Positions 8,609 through 17,032 of a stretch of 64,000 nucleotides of DNA are shown here, in pieces (the stretch's first letter is position 1; the number at the start of each line of letters is the position of its first letter). Source of the stretch: Devosia rhizoryzae (lineage in GTDB: Bacteria; Pseudomonadota; Alphaproteobacteria; Rhizobiales; Devosiaceae); assembly GCF_016698665.1 (NCBI RefSeq), contig NZ_CP068046.1, forward strand, positions 2,790,001 through 2,854,000, written 5' to 3'. The notes beneath the pieces are model-generated. The model saw only the letters and a list, made by a program, of their open reading frames with translations. It was not told where the DNA came from and searched no databases. The position numbers and the translations under genes are program-made.

Positions 8609-9439
8609 ATGTTCTATACAGACGGAAAGCTTCAATATCCGGTTCGCGTCGAAAAGCCGAACCCGCTATTTGCGCGCGCCCTGCAGCAGGCGATTGGCGG
8701 CGTCGAAGGCGAGATCCGCGTTGCCATGCAGTATTTCTTCCAGGCCATGGGTGCCCGCGGCAATCCGAAATTCAAGGACATGCTGCTCAATACCGCGACC
8801 GAGGAACTCGGCCATATTGAAATGCTCGCCACGGCCGTGGCGTTGAACCTCGAAGGCGCTCCCGTTGGCGTCAAGGACGAGGTCGCCAAGGACCCGGTCG
8901 CCAGCGCCGTGCTGGGTGGCGTCAACCTCAAGAACATCCTGTCTGCTGGCATGTCTGCCATGCCCGTCGACAGCGACGGCGTGCCGTTCGACATGAGCCA
9001 CATCTACGCTTCGGGCAATATCGCGGCCGACATGACCGCCAATGTCATGGCCGAATCCACAGGCCGCGTCCTGGCGGTCCGCCTCTATCACCTGACCGAC
9101 GATCCCGGCATGCGCGACATGCTGCAGTTCCTGATCGCCCGCGACACCATGCACCAGAACCAGTGGAAGGCCGCACTTGAAGAACTCGGCGGCGACGCCA
9201 ACGTGTTCCCGATCCCCAATAGCCACCCGCAGGCCGAGGAAAAGACCGAGTTCTCCTACGCCTATTTCAGCCACATGCTGAATGCCGAAACTCCGGAAGG
9301 CCGCTGGACCCAGGGTCCGTCCATCGATGGCAAGGGCGAGTTCAGCGTCGTTAACTCCGAACCGCTTGGTGAAAAGGCGGTGCTCGGGCCAGCAAAGCCG
9401 CTGAGCGGCGCGCAGGCCGAGCAGATCAAGCCGGTCTAA
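8609..9439 (+). CDS. Manganese catalase
   Basis: 276 residues, the usual length for this family. The di-manganese ligands are in place: E35 (VEGEIR), E66 and H69 (ATEELGHIEML), E149 (MAESTGR) and H181 (DTMHQNQ), numbering that closely follows Lactobacillus plantarum catalase. The leader has AGGAGAATGTC before the ATG. The enzyme converts hydrogen peroxide to water and oxygen without haem in the cytoplasm. Such genes are frequent in Hyphomicrobiales and often respond to stress or stationary phase. It stands alone, with a repeat cluster downstream. Confidence 0.95.
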   Translation: MFYTDGKLQYPVRVEKPNPLFARALQQAIGGVEGEIRVAMQYFFQAMGARGNPKFKDMLLNTATEELGHIEMLATAVALNLEGAPVGVKDEVAKDPVASAVLGGVNLKNILSAGMSAMPVDSDGVPFDMSHIYASGNIAADMTANVMAESTGRVLAVRLYHLTDDPGMRDMLQFLIARDTMHQNQWKAALEELGGDANVFPIPNSHPQAEEKTEFSYAYFSHMLNAETPEGRWTQGPSIDGKGEFSVVNSEPLGEKAVLGPAKPLSGAQAEQIKPV

Positions 9440-9456
9440 CAAAGAGTCGGTTCTAT

Positions 9457-9602
9457 CGTACCCTTCCCCTCGAGGGGAAGGGTAGCGCGCCGGCGCAGTG
9501 CGCCTTAGCAAAGCCAGAGTGGGGGTGCCGGATGCGTGAGGCAGACAAATCCTCAGCGTTTCCGACACCCCACCCCAACCCCTCCCCTCAAAGGGGGGAC
9601 TG
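9457..9602. repeat. Paired inverted palindromic intergenic repeat, type 1
   Basis: A C-rich hairpin (CCTTCCCCTCGAGGGGAAGG) and a TAGCAAAGCCAGAGTGGGGGT segment are followed, in the opposite orientation, by ACCCCACCCC and a CCCCTCCCCTCAAAGGGGGG hairpin. The unit is thus an inverted pair about 145 bases long. A near-identical design recurs at 9642-9834 and 26579-26677. No open reading frame of interest is inside. Confidence 0.8.
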
Positions 9603-9641
9603 TTCATTCCGATCGCGTGCCTGCTCGGAAATCTCGGCTCC

Positions 9642-9834
9642 TGCCTTCCCTCCCCCTTGAGGGGAGGGTAGCGGCGCTTGGCCCATAGGGCCTAGCAAAG
9701 CTGGGGTGGGGGTCCCTCAGTGACTTGCCGCACCACCCCCACCCTCAGTCCCTCCCCTCAAGGGGGAGGGAGGCGCAAAATCCAGCCCTGCGCGTCCAAA
9801 CAAAACATTCCCCTTCAAGGGGGAGGGGCTTTGG
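9642..9834. repeat. Paired inverted palindromic intergenic repeat, type 1, plus a half copy
   Basis: The left arm has CCCTCCCCCTTGAGGGGAGGG, TAGCAAAGCTGGGGTGGGGG, a spacer, then the mirrored CACCCCCACCCTCAG and a CCCTCCCCTCAAGGGGGAGGG arm ending near 9773. A further half copy (CCCCTTCAAGGGGGAGGGG) sits at about 9807-9828. It shares the TAGCAAAGC box with the preceding element. Confidence 0.8.
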
Positions 9835-9854
9835 TCCGGTATCAACCCTACTTT

Positions 9855-9914
9855 CTGAATACCGACATAGCGAACTAGGGTCTATCTGGTACGGGAGCAG
9901 ATAGGAGTATTCAG
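9855..9914 (+). promoter_or_regulatory. Nested inverted repeats in the leader of the HTH gene
   Basis: CTGAATAC (9855-9862) is the exact complement of GTATTCAG (9907-9914), which ends at the start codon. Inside it TATCTG (9883-9888) pairs with CAGATA (9898-9903). The ribosome binding site TAGGAG (9902-9907) falls between the inner and outer right arms. This could be a pair of operators for autoregulation, or an RNA fold that hides the ribosome binding site. Confidence 0.45.
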
Positions 9915-10193
9915 GTGGACAAAGACTTTATCGCAATCCCGGCTGATCCCAATGATCCCGAAGATCGGGCAGTGTCTGCCGAGGGTCGTGAGCAAGGACA
10001 ACGCGCTCGCCTGATCCGCGTCACCGGGACCAATCTGGGCTTGTCACAAGCCGAGTTCGCTAGTCGCTTCCGCGTTCCGGTGGGCACATTGCGGGATTGG
10101 GAACAGGCACGAGTGATGCCTCCGGATTTCGCCGTTGCCTATGTACGCGTCATCGCCCAGCACCCCGATCTTGTCGCCAAGGCCGTCGCCTAA
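9915..10193 (+). CDS. Helix-turn-helix (Xre-like) protein, orphan antitoxin-type regulator
   Basis: 92 residues from a GTG start with TAGGAG eight bases upstream. The helix-turn-helix covers about residues 40-75: LGLSQAEFASRFRVPVGTLRDWEQAR, then MPPDFAVAYVRVIAQHPDLVAKA. This arrangement is common in HigA- or BrnA-like antitoxins and small autoregulators. No toxin gene is visible beside it: the upstream 300 bases are repeats and the next gene is rutR on the other strand, overlapping it tail to tail by four bases. It is therefore an orphan, either a relic of a toxin-antitoxin pair or a stand-alone repressor. Confidence 0.75.
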   Translation: MDKDFIAIPADPNDPEDRAVSAEGREQGQRARLIRVTGTNLGLSQAEFASRFRVPVGTLRDWEQARVMPPDFAVAYVRVIAQHPDLVAKAVA

Positions 10194-10870
10194 GCCTTTC
10201 CTGCGCTTCGCGCCTTCGGCGTCAGTCCGTGCATGAAGAGCTGTTCGAGATATCGCGCAGCGTCTTCGAAGCGGCCTTCGCCGTTGCGGTCCTTGCCGAG
10301 CACGGCGCGCACTTGCACGTCGAAATCGGCATAGTGCTGCGTCGTCGCCCAGATCGAGAAGATCAGGTGATAGGGGTCGGTGCGGGCGAGGCGCCCCTGT
10401 TCCATCCAGGTCAGCAGCACCTTTGCCTTTTCGTCGACGAGGTTCTTGAGATCGACCTCGATCATCTCGCTGACGCGCGGCGCGCCCTGCAGCATTTCGT
10501 TGGCGAAAAGCCGCGACTCGCGTGGAAAATCGCGCGCCATTTCGAGCTTGCGGCGGATGTAGGAACGGATTTCGGTAAACGGGTCGCCGTCCTCGTCGAA
10601 CTCGGCGAGGGGCGCCAGCCAGGTCACCAGCAGTTCGGAAATCAGCCGGCGGTGGATCTCGTCTTTCTTGGGAAAATAATAGAGCAGGTTGGGCTTGCTC
10701 ATGCCCGCCTGCGCCGCGATCTGGTCGATGGTTGCGCCGCGAAAACCGTGCAGTGAAAACACCTCGAGCGCCGCTTCGAGGATGATGTCCTGCTTTTCCT
10801 TCTGGATGCGCGTCAGCGGCCGCGGCTTGGCGTCGACGGTGTCAGCTGCGGCGGTTTTCTTGCTCACCAT
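10190..10870 (-). CDS. rutR: TetR-family regulator RutR of pyrimidine catabolism
   Basis: 226 residues from the ATG at 10870; an in-frame start 51 bases upstream would cover the operator. The N-terminal helix-turn-helix reads ILEAALEVFSLHGFRGATIDQIAAQAGMSKPNLLYYFPKKDEIHRRLI. The C-terminal half has the RutR-like DPYHLIFSIWATTQHYADF. E. coli RutR is released from DNA by uracil or thymine. Here the gene lies divergent to a pyrimidine-degradation gene run, and the gap contains a near-match to the RutR operator, which supports both name and role. Confidence 0.88.
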   Translation of the reverse strand: MVSKKTAAADTVDAKPRPLTRIQKEKQDIILEAALEVFSLHGFRGATIDQIAAQAGMSKPNLLYYFPKKDEIHRRLISELLVTWLAPLAEFDEDGDPFTEIRSYIRRKLEMARDFPRESRLFANEMLQGAPRVSEMIEVDLKNLVDEKAKVLLTWMEQGRLARTDPYHLIFSIWATTQHYADFDVQVRAVLGKDRNGEGRFEDAARYLEQLFMHGLTPKARSAGKA

Positions 10871-10905
10871 TTTCGCCTTGCGGGAATGGATAGGGATGCT
10901 AACAT

Positions 10906-10921
10906 TTTTCCAACTGGTCAA
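10906..10921. promoter_or_regulatory. Candidate RutR operator
   Basis: TTTTCCAACTGGTCAA matches the E. coli RutR consensus TTGACCA-N2-TGGTCAA at all positions of the right half and at five of seven in the left half. It lies 36 bases from the rutR start and 75 bases before the aminotransferase start, so it could control both directions. Confidence 0.6.
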
Positions 10922-10995
10922 AATTTCTTGGGTTCAGGCGCCAACGTCAAGGCCCAAAACAAAAAGCCGGTCCAAACATCGGGAGCGAGATCGCA

Positions 10996-12324
10996 GTGCC
11001 CACATCATCCAACGTTGCGCCGAACGACCTCAGCGCTTTCTGGATGCCCTTCACGGCAAACCGGCAGTTCAAGAAGAGCCCGCGCATGTTCGTCGCGGCC
11101 AAGGACATGCATTATACGACCTCGGACGGCCGCAGCGTGCTCGATGGCACGGCAGGCCTCTGGTGCGTCAATGCCGGCCACGCTCGCCCAAAAATCGTTG
11201 AGGCCATCGCCAAGCAGGCCGCCGAGCTCGATTACGCGCCCGCCTTCCAGATGGGCCACCCCAAGGCATTCGAACTCGCCAACCGCATCGTCGACATCGC
11301 GCCCGAAGGGCTCGATCATGTGCTCTTCACCAATTCGGGCTCCGAGTCGGTCGAAACGGCGCTCAAGGTCGCTCTCGCCTACCACCGCGTGAAGGGGAAC
11401 GGCTCGAAGACGCGCCTGATCGGGCGCGAGCGCGGTTATCATGGCGTCAATTTCGGCGGCATCTCGGTTGGCGGCATCGTCACCAACCGCAAGATGTTCG
11501 GCACGCTGTTGAGCGGCGTCGACCACCTGCCGCATACGCACAACCTTTCCAAGAACGCCTTTTCGCGCGGCCTGCCCGAACATGGCGTCGATCTTGCCGA
11601 CGAACTCGAGCGTATCGTCACGCTTCATGATGCCTCGACCATTGCCGCGGTCATCGTCGAGCCGGTAGCCGGTTCGACCGGCGTCCTGATCCCCCCGGCA
11701 GGCTATCTGCAGCGCTTGCGCGACATCACCAAAAAGCACGGCATCCTTCTTATTTTCGACGAAGTCATCACCGGTTACGGACGTTTGGGAACGCCATTCG
11801 GCGCCGACTACTTCGGCGTCACTCCGGACATCATGGTCACCGCAAAGGGCCTCACCAATGGCGTGATCCCGATGGGCGCGGTGCTGGTCTCGGCCGAAAT
11901 CCACGATGCCTTCATGGATGGACCCGAACACGTCATCGAGTTCTTCCATGGCTACACCTATTCGGGCAATCCGGTGGCCTCGGCGGCGGGGCTCGCAACG
12001 CTCGAAACCTACAAGGAAGAGGGTCTCCTCACCCGCGGCGCCGAACTGGCCAAGGTCTGGGAAGATGCGCTTCATTCGCTCAAGGGCGAACCGCATGTCA
12101 TCGACGTGCGCAATATCGGTCTCGTCGGCGCGGTCGAACTCGAACCCATCGCCGGCTCGCCGACCAAGCGCGCCTTCTCGGCTTTCCTCAAATGCTTCGA
12201 GGATGGCTACCTGATCCGTACCACCGGCGACATCATCGCCATGTCCCCGCCGCTGATCATTTCCGAAGCGCAGATCGGCGAACTGATCGACGGCGTCCGC
12301 AGCGCCTTGCGGAGCATTGAATAA
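10996..12324 (+). CDS. Omega-amino acid--pyruvate aminotransferase (beta-alanine/3-aminoisobutyrate type), class III PLP
   Basis: 442 residues from a GTG start with GGGAG upstream. Class III signs are [13 protein letters not shown], the aspartate in [13 protein letters not shown] that holds the PLP ring nitrogen, and the PLP lysine in [26 protein letters not shown] is typical of omega-amino acid:pyruvate transaminases. In this cluster it would convert beta-alanine (from uracil) or 3-aminoisobutyrate (from thymine) to malonate or methylmalonate semialdehyde, with pyruvate as acceptor. The stop overlaps the next start (TAATG), so it is coupled to the dehydrogenase gene. Confidence 0.9.
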   Translation: MPTSSNVAPNDLSAFWMPFTANRQFKKSPRMFVAAKDMHYTTSDGRSVLDGTAGLWCVNAGHARPKIVEAIAKQAAELDYAPAFQMGHPKAFELANRIVDIAPEGLDHVLFTNSGSESVETALKVALAYHRVKGNGSKTRLIGRERGYHGVNFGGISVGGIVTNRKMFGTLLSGVDHLPHTHNLSKNAFSRGLPEHGVDLADELERIVTLHDASTIAAVIVEPVAGSTGVLIPPAGYLQRLRDITKKHGILLIFDEVITGYGRLGTPFGADYFGVTPDIMVTAKGLTNGVIPMGAVLVSAEIHDAFMDGPEHVIEFFHGYTYSGNPVASAAGLATLETYKEEGLLTRGAELAKVWEDALHSLKGEPHVIDVRNIGLVGAVELEPIAGSPTKRAFSAFLKCFEDGYLIRTTGDIIAMSPPLIISEAQIGELIDGVRSALRSIE

Positions 12325-13820
12325 TGAACGTCATCGAGAACGCCGTCGCCGGCAAGCGCTACGTTTCCGCCTCCACGCGCCGCGTGCCGGTGTTCAATCC
12401 GGCGACGGGCGAGCAATCGGCGGAGCTGCCGCTGTCGACACTGGACGAACTGAACGCCGCGGTCGCCTCCGCCGTCAAGGCGCAGGTCGCCTGGGGCGCG
12501 ACGCCGCCGATGAAGCGGGCTCGCGTCATGTTCAAGTTCAAGGCGCTGCTCGACCAGTATGCCGACGACCTGGCACGCGAGATCTCCAAGGAGCATGGCA
12601 AGGTGCATGACGATGCGCTGGGGGAAGTCGCTCGCGGCATCGACTGCGTCGACTTTGCCTGCGGCATTCCGCACCTGCTCAAGGGCGAATTTTCGCGCAA
12701 TGTTGGCCCCTCGATCGACAGCTATTCCGATCGCCAGCCGCTCGGCGTCGTCGCCGGGATCACGCCGTTCAACTTCCCGGCCATGGTACCGATGTGGATG
12801 TATCCGGCGGCCATTGCCTGCGGCAATGCCTTCATCCTCAAGCCTTCCGAGCGCGATCCGTCGGCGCCGATGCTGGCCTGGAACCTTTTCATGGAAGCGG
12901 GACTGCCCGAGGGCATCCTCAACGTCGTCCATGGCGACAAGGAAATGGTCGATGGTATTTTGGACCATCCCGACATCAAGGCCGTGAGCTTTGTCGGGTC
13001 AACGCCGATTGCAGAATATGTCTACCAGCGCGGCACCCAGGCGGGTAAGCGCGTCCAGGCTTTGGGCGGCGCCAAGAACCACATGATCATCATGCCCGAT
13101 GCCGATCTCGACCAGGCCGCGGACGCTCTGATGGGCGCAGGCTACGGTTCGGCCGGCGAGCGCTGCATGGCGATTTCGGTGGCCGTCCCGGTGGGCAAGG
13201 CAACGGCGGATGCGCTGGTCGAAAAACTGAGGCCGCGCGTCGAATCGCTCAAGATCGGGCCGGCCACCGACAAGGACGCCGAAATGGGTCCTGTCGTCAC
13301 CAAGATGCACCGCGATAAGATCCTGGGCTACATCGATAGCGGCGTCGAAGAGGGCGCCAAGCTCGTCGTCGACGGCCGCGGCTTCAAGCTCCAGGGTTAC
13401 GAAAACGGCTATTATGTCGGCGGCACGCTGTTCGACGACGTCGAGCCGAACATGAAGATCTACAAGGAAGAAATCTTTGGGCCGGTGCTCTCGGTCGTCC
13501 GCCGCGAAAGCTTCCAGGACGCGGTCGACCTGATCCATGGCCATGAATATGCCAATGGCACGGCGATCTTCACCCGCGACGGTGATGCCGCCCGCGAATT
13601 CGCCGACAAGATCGAAGTGGGCATGGTGGGCATCAATGTGCCGATCCCCGTACCCGTCGCCTATCACAGTTTTGGCGGCTGGAAGCGGTCGCTGTTCGGC
13701 GATCACTCGATCTACGGGCCCGAAGGCATCCACTTCTATACGCGCCTCAAAACCGTCACCACCCGCTGGCCAGCCGGCATCAAGGGTGGCGCGGAATTCT
13801 CATTCCCGACCAACAAGTAG
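12324..13820 (+). CDS. mmsA: CoA-acylating (methyl)malonate-semialdehyde dehydrogenase
   Basis: 498 residues. The aldehyde dehydrogenase fold shows [29 protein letters not shown], and the nucleophilic cysteine in [24 protein letters not shown] and [10 protein letters not shown] follow. Family members form acetyl-CoA or propionyl-CoA from malonate or methylmalonate semialdehyde with NAD and CoA. It overlaps the aminotransferase gene by one base and precedes the hydrolase gene by 13 bases, which places it as the last step of uracil and thymine breakdown. The valine/inositol pathway enzyme has the same fold, but the neighbours favour the pyrimidine role. Confidence 0.92.
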   Translation: MNVIENAVAGKRYVSASTRRVPVFNPATGEQSAELPLSTLDELNAAVASAVKAQVAWGATPPMKRARVMFKFKALLDQYADDLAREISKEHGKVHDDALGEVARGIDCVDFACGIPHLLKGEFSRNVGPSIDSYSDRQPLGVVAGITPFNFPAMVPMWMYPAAIACGNAFILKPSERDPSAPMLAWNLFMEAGLPEGILNVVHGDKEMVDGILDHPDIKAVSFVGSTPIAEYVYQRGTQAGKRVQALGGAKNHMIIMPDADLDQAADALMGAGYGSAGERCMAISVAVPVGKATADALVEKLRPRVESLKIGPATDKDAEMGPVVTKMHRDKILGYIDSGVEEGAKLVVDGRGFKLQGYENGYYVGGTLFDDVEPNMKIYKEEIFGPVLSVVRRESFQDAVDLIHGHEYANGTAIFTRDGDAAREFADKIEVGMVGINVPIPVPVAYHSFGGWKRSLFGDHSIYGPEGIHFYTRLKTVTTRWPAGIKGGAEFSFPTNK

Positions 13821-13833
13821 GACCTTTGCCCAT

Positions 13834-15084
13834 ATGTCTGCCCCAGGAGAAAACCTTCGCATCAATGGTGATCGACTCTGGGACAGCCTCATGGACATGG
13901 CCAAGATTGGGCCTGGCATTGCTGGGGGGAACAACCGCCAGACCCTGACCGACGCCGACAAGGAAGGGCGCGAACTCTTCCAGCGCTGGTGCGAAGAGGC
14001 CGGCCTCAGCATGGGCGTCGACAAGATGGGCACCATGTTCATGACCCGGCCAGGCACCGACCCTGATGCCCTGCCGGTCTATGTCGGATCGCATCTCGAT
14101 ACGCAGCCGACGGGCGGTAAATATGACGGCGTGCTCGGCGTCCTGGCCGGGCTCGAAGTCGTGCGCTCGATGAACGACCTCGGCATCAAGACGCGCCATC
14201 CCATCGTCGTCACCAACTGGACCAATGAAGAAGGCGCCCGCTTTGCCCCCGCCATGGTGGCCTCGGGCGTTTTTGCCGGTGTCATCCCGTTCGAGCATGC
14301 CTACGGAAGGCAGGACCAGGACGGCAAAAAGTTCGGCGACGAACTCGAGCGCATCGGCTGGGTCGGCGACGAGGACGTCGGCGCCCGCAAGATGCACGCC
14401 TATTTCGAATATCATATCGAACAAGGACCGATCCTTGAGGCTGAAGACAAGCAGATCGGCGTCGTCACCCATTGCCAGGGCCTCTGGTGGCTCGAATTCA
14501 CGCTGACCGGCAAGGAAGCCCATACCGGCTCCACCCCGATGACCATGCGCGTCAATGCCGGCCTTGCCATGGCCCGCATGATCGAGATGGTGCAAGAAGT
14601 CGCCATGGCCGCCCAGCCCGGCGCTGTCGGCGGCGTCGGCCAGGTCAAGTTTTCCCCCAACTCCCGCAACGTGCTCCCGGGCACGGTCGTCTTCACCGTC
14701 GACATCCGCTCGCCCGACCAGGCCAAGCTCGACGGCATGCGCGCCACGATCGAGGCGCGGGCCGCCGAGATCGCTGCCGAGCTCGGCGTCGGCTGCGCGG
14801 TCGAAGCCGTCGGACATTTCGACCCGGTCACCTTCGACCCCACCCTCGTCAGCCGCGTCCGCTCCGCCGCCGAAAAGCTCGGCTACAGCCACATGAACAT
14901 AATTTCCGGCGCCGGCCACGACGCCTGCTGGGCCGCCAAGGTCGCCCCCGCCACCATGATCATGTGCCCCTGCGTCGGTGGACTGAGCCACAACGAGGCG
15001 GAAGAAATTTCAAAGAACTGGGCAGCGGCGGGGGCCGATGTGCTGTTCCATGCCGTTGTGGAGACTGCGGAGATCGTGGAGTGA
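13834..15084 (+). CDS. Zn-dependent N-carbamoyl-amino acid hydrolase (beta-ureidopropionase type), M20 family
   Basis: 416 residues. Metal ligands of the M20 fold are visible: H in YVGSHLDTQPTGGKYDG together with its D, the E pair in TNWTNEEGARFAPAM, H in YFEYHIEQGPILE, and the C-terminal H in GGLSHNEAEE. GKEAHTGSTPM is the lid-domain segment. It removes the carbamoyl group from N-carbamoyl-beta-alanine or N-carbamoyl-3-aminoisobutyrate, releasing ammonia and carbon dioxide. Its stop overlaps by four bases (GTGA) a start of the DUF559 gene that follows. Confidence 0.9.
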   Translation: MSAPGENLRINGDRLWDSLMDMAKIGPGIAGGNNRQTLTDADKEGRELFQRWCEEAGLSMGVDKMGTMFMTRPGTDPDALPVYVGSHLDTQPTGGKYDGVLGVLAGLEVVRSMNDLGIKTRHPIVVTNWTNEEGARFAPAMVASGVFAGVIPFEHAYGRQDQDGKKFGDELERIGWVGDEDVGARKMHAYFEYHIEQGPILEAEDKQIGVVTHCQGLWWLEFTLTGKEAHTGSTPMTMRVNAGLAMARMIEMVQEVAMAAQPGAVGGVGQVKFSPNSRNVLPGTVVFTVDIRSPDQAKLDGMRATIEARAAEIAAELGVGCAVEAVGHFDPVTFDPTLVSRVRSAAEKLGYSHMNIISGAGHDACWAAKVAPATMIMCPCVGGLSHNEAEEISKNWAAAGADVLFHAVVETAEIVE

Positions 15085-15578
15085 CTGATCAGGGCGACGC
15101 CGTTCTTACCTCGCCCCTCCGGGGAGAGGTCGGCCCGCAGGGCCGGGTGAGGGGCTCAAAGCCTTCCAAGAGCGCTGTCGGTCGCGCAAGGACCCTTCGC
15201 CGCAACGAAACAGACGCGGAGCACGTGCTTTGGCAGATGCTGCGCAATCGCCAAATCGATGGCAGGAAGTTTGTCCGCCAGTATCCGATCGAGCCATATT
15301 TCGCCGATTTTGCTTGTCGCGAGGCAATGCTCGTTATTGAACTGGATGGTGGTCAGCACGAAAGCGCGGCTGACATAATCCGCACGGCGCACCTAAACGC
15401 ATGTGGTTATTCTGTCCTGCGCTTCTGGAACAATGAAGTTCTGGGCAATCGCGAGGGGTGCTGGCACGCCATCCACTCGACGCTTCAGGGCAACCCCTCA
15501 CCCGACCTCCGCTTCGCTCCGGCCACCCTCTCCCCGGAGGGGCGAGGGAAGCTGCCCGACATCTTGGGAGAAAAATAA
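15081..15578 (+). CDS. DUF559 (Vsr-like PD-(D/E)XK) endonuclease-domain protein
   Basis: 165 residues from the GTG at 15081 (GGAG eight bases upstream); an alternative GTG lies at 15147 inside the left repeat, so the start is unsure. The core holds RRNETDAEHVLWQMLRN, FVRQYPIEPYFADFACRE and VIELDGGQHES, then GYSVLRFWNNEVL. The aspartate in YFADF and the E-x-D-G-x-Q-H motif are the probable nuclease centre. It sits between the hydrolase and dihydropyrimidinase genes and touches both (GTGA upstream, TAATG downstream). Both termini read into inverted copies of a dispersed repeat. It has no evident link to pyrimidine metabolism and looks like an inserted cassette. Family members are widespread in Hyphomicrobiales, with no established function. 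Confidence 0.82.
   Translation: MTDQGDAVLTSPLRGEVGPQGRVRGSKPSKSAVGRARTLRRNETDAEHVLWQMLRNRQIDGRKFVRQYPIEPYFADFACREAMLVIELDGGQHESAADIIRTAHLNACGYSVLRFWNNEVLGNREGCWHAIHSTLQGNPSPDLRFAPATLSPEGRGKLPDILGEK
15109..15156 (+). repeat. RIME-like repeat, left flank of the DUF559 gene
   Basis: A 48-base unit beginning CCTCGCCCCTCCGGGGAGAG and ending GGGTGAGGGGCTC, with two internal palindromes. It is almost identical to the solo copy at 41561-41608 (about five differences) and is inverted relative to the copy at 15494-15547. Confidence 0.8.
15494..15547 (-). repeat. RIME-like repeat, right flank of the DUF559 gene
   Basis: Read on the minus strand this unit begins CCTCGCCCCTCCGGGGAGAG and ends GGGTGAGGGG, like the left copy, but its middle segment differs and is slightly longer. 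It encodes the C-terminal tail of the DUF559 protein (NPSPDLRFAPATLSPEGRG). Confidence 0.8.
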
Positions 15579-17029
15579 TGACTAAAGTCATCAAGAACGG
15601 CACCGTCGTCACGGCCGATCTCAGCTACAAGGCCGATGTGCTCATCGACGGCGAGACCATTGTCGAGATCGGGCGAAACCTTTCAGGCGATGAGACCCTC
15701 GACGCTACCGGCTGCTATGTCATGCCGGGCGGCATCGATCCGCATACCCATCTCGAAATGCCCTTCATGGGCACCTATTCCGCCGATGACTTCGAAAGCG
15801 GCACCCGCGCGGGCCTCGCTGGCGGCACCACGATGGTTGTGGACTTCTGCCTGCCCAATCCTGATCAGTCGCTGCTCGAAGCCCTCCAGATGTGGGACAA
15901 CAAGACCGGCAAGGCGAGCGCCGATTATTCTTTCCACATGGCCGTCACCTGGTGGGGCGAGCAGGTATTCGAGGAAATGGCCGAGGTCGTCGATCGCGGC
16001 GTCACGAGCTTCAAGCACTTCATGGCCTATAAGGGCTCGCTGATGGTCAACGACGACGAAATGTTCGCCTCGTTCCAGCGCTGCGCCGACCTGGGCGCCT
16101 TGCCGCTCGTTCATGCCGAAAACGGCGACATCGTCGCCGCCATGACGCAAAAGCTGCTCGCCGAAGGCAATAACGGTCCCGAAGGCCATGCCTATTCGCG
16201 GCCGCCGGAAGTCGAGGGCGAAGCCACCAATCGCGCCATCATGCTGGCCGATATGGCCGGCGTCCCCCTTTATGTCGTCCATGTCTCCTGCGAGCAGGCG
16301 CATGAAGCCATCCGCCGCGCCCGCCAGAAGGGCATTCGCGTCTATGGCGAGCCGCTGGTCCAGCACCTGACGCTCGACGAAAGCGAATATTTCAACCCCG
16401 ATTGGGACCATGCGGCCCGCCGCGTCATGTCTCCGCCCTTCCGCAACAAGCAGCATCAGGACTCGCTCTGGGCCGGCCTGCAGTCGGGTTCGCTCTCCTG
16501 CGTCGCCACCGACCACTGCGCCTTCACCACCGAACAGAAGCGCAATGGCATCGGCAATTTTGCGAAGATTCCGAACGGCACGGGCGGCCTCGAAGATCGC
16601 CTGCCGGTGCTGTGGACGGCAGGCGTCAATACCGGTCGCCTCACGCCCAACGAATTCGTTGCCGTGACCTCGACCAACATCGCCAAGATCCTCAACATGT
16701 ATCCCAAAAAGGGTGCGGTCATGGTGGGCGCCGACGCCGACCTCGTGGTCTGGGACCCGGCGCGAAGCAAGACCATCTCGGCCAAGGCGCAGCAGTCGGT
16801 GATCGACTACAATGTGTTCGAAGGTTTCGAGGTCACCGGCCTTCCCCGCTACGTTCTTTCGCGCGGCAAGGTGTCGATCATTGAAAACGAGATCCGCACC
16901 GAGCCCGGCCATGGCAAGTTCGTCGCCCGTGAAGCGAAGAACCCTGTGAACAGGGCGCTATCGCAGTGGAAAGAAATCGTCGCACCGCGCAAGGTTGAGC
17001 GGGCCGGCATTCCGGCGACGGGGGTCTAG
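15578..17029 (+). CDS. hydA: Dihydropyrimidinase
   Basis: 483 residues from the ATG at 15578, whose ribosome binding site GGGAG lies in the end of the DUF559 gene. Cyclic amidohydrolase features: metal-binding HTH in GGIDPHTHLEM, the carboxylated lysine in SFKHFMAYKG, H in LVHAENGD, H in YVVHVSCEQ, and D in CVATDHCAF. The length and the GTYSADDFESGTRAGLAGG segment fit dihydropyrimidinase/hydantoinase. It opens the ring of dihydrouracil or dihydrothymine to the N-carbamoyl-beta-amino acid, the substrate of the upstream hydrolase. Hydantoins are possible alternative substrates. Confidence 0.95.
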   Translation: MTKVIKNGTVVTADLSYKADVLIDGETIVEIGRNLSGDETLDATGCYVMPGGIDPHTHLEMPFMGTYSADDFESGTRAGLAGGTTMVVDFCLPNPDQSLLEALQMWDNKTGKASADYSFHMAVTWWGEQVFEEMAEVVDRGVTSFKHFMAYKGSLMVNDDEMFASFQRCADLGALPLVHAENGDIVAAMTQKLLAEGNNGPEGHAYSRPPEVEGEATNRAIMLADMAGVPLYVVHVSCEQAHEAIRRARQKGIRVYGEPLVQHLTLDESEYFNPDWDHAARRVMSPPFRNKQHQDSLWAGLQSGSLSCVATDHCAFTTEQKRNGIGNFAKIPNGTGGLEDRLPVLWTAGVNTGRLTPNEFVAVTSTNIAKILNMYPKKGAVMVGADADLVVWDPARSKTISAKAQQSVIDYNVFEGFEVTGLPRYVLSRGKVSIIENEIRTEPGHGKFVAREAKNPVNRALSQWKEIVAPRKVERAGIPATGV

Positions 17030-17032
17030 GGT

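Noticed and set aside
11005..12096. Long open frame on the minus strand opposite the aminotransferase gene
   Set aside because: It is a shadow of a high-GC gene with strong third-position bias. The encoded sequence has no domain, and the plus-strand frame carries all conserved motifs.
15683..16912. Long open frame on the minus strand opposite dihydropyrimidinase
   Set aside because: Composition is that of an antisense shadow; the plus-strand protein is complete and recognised.
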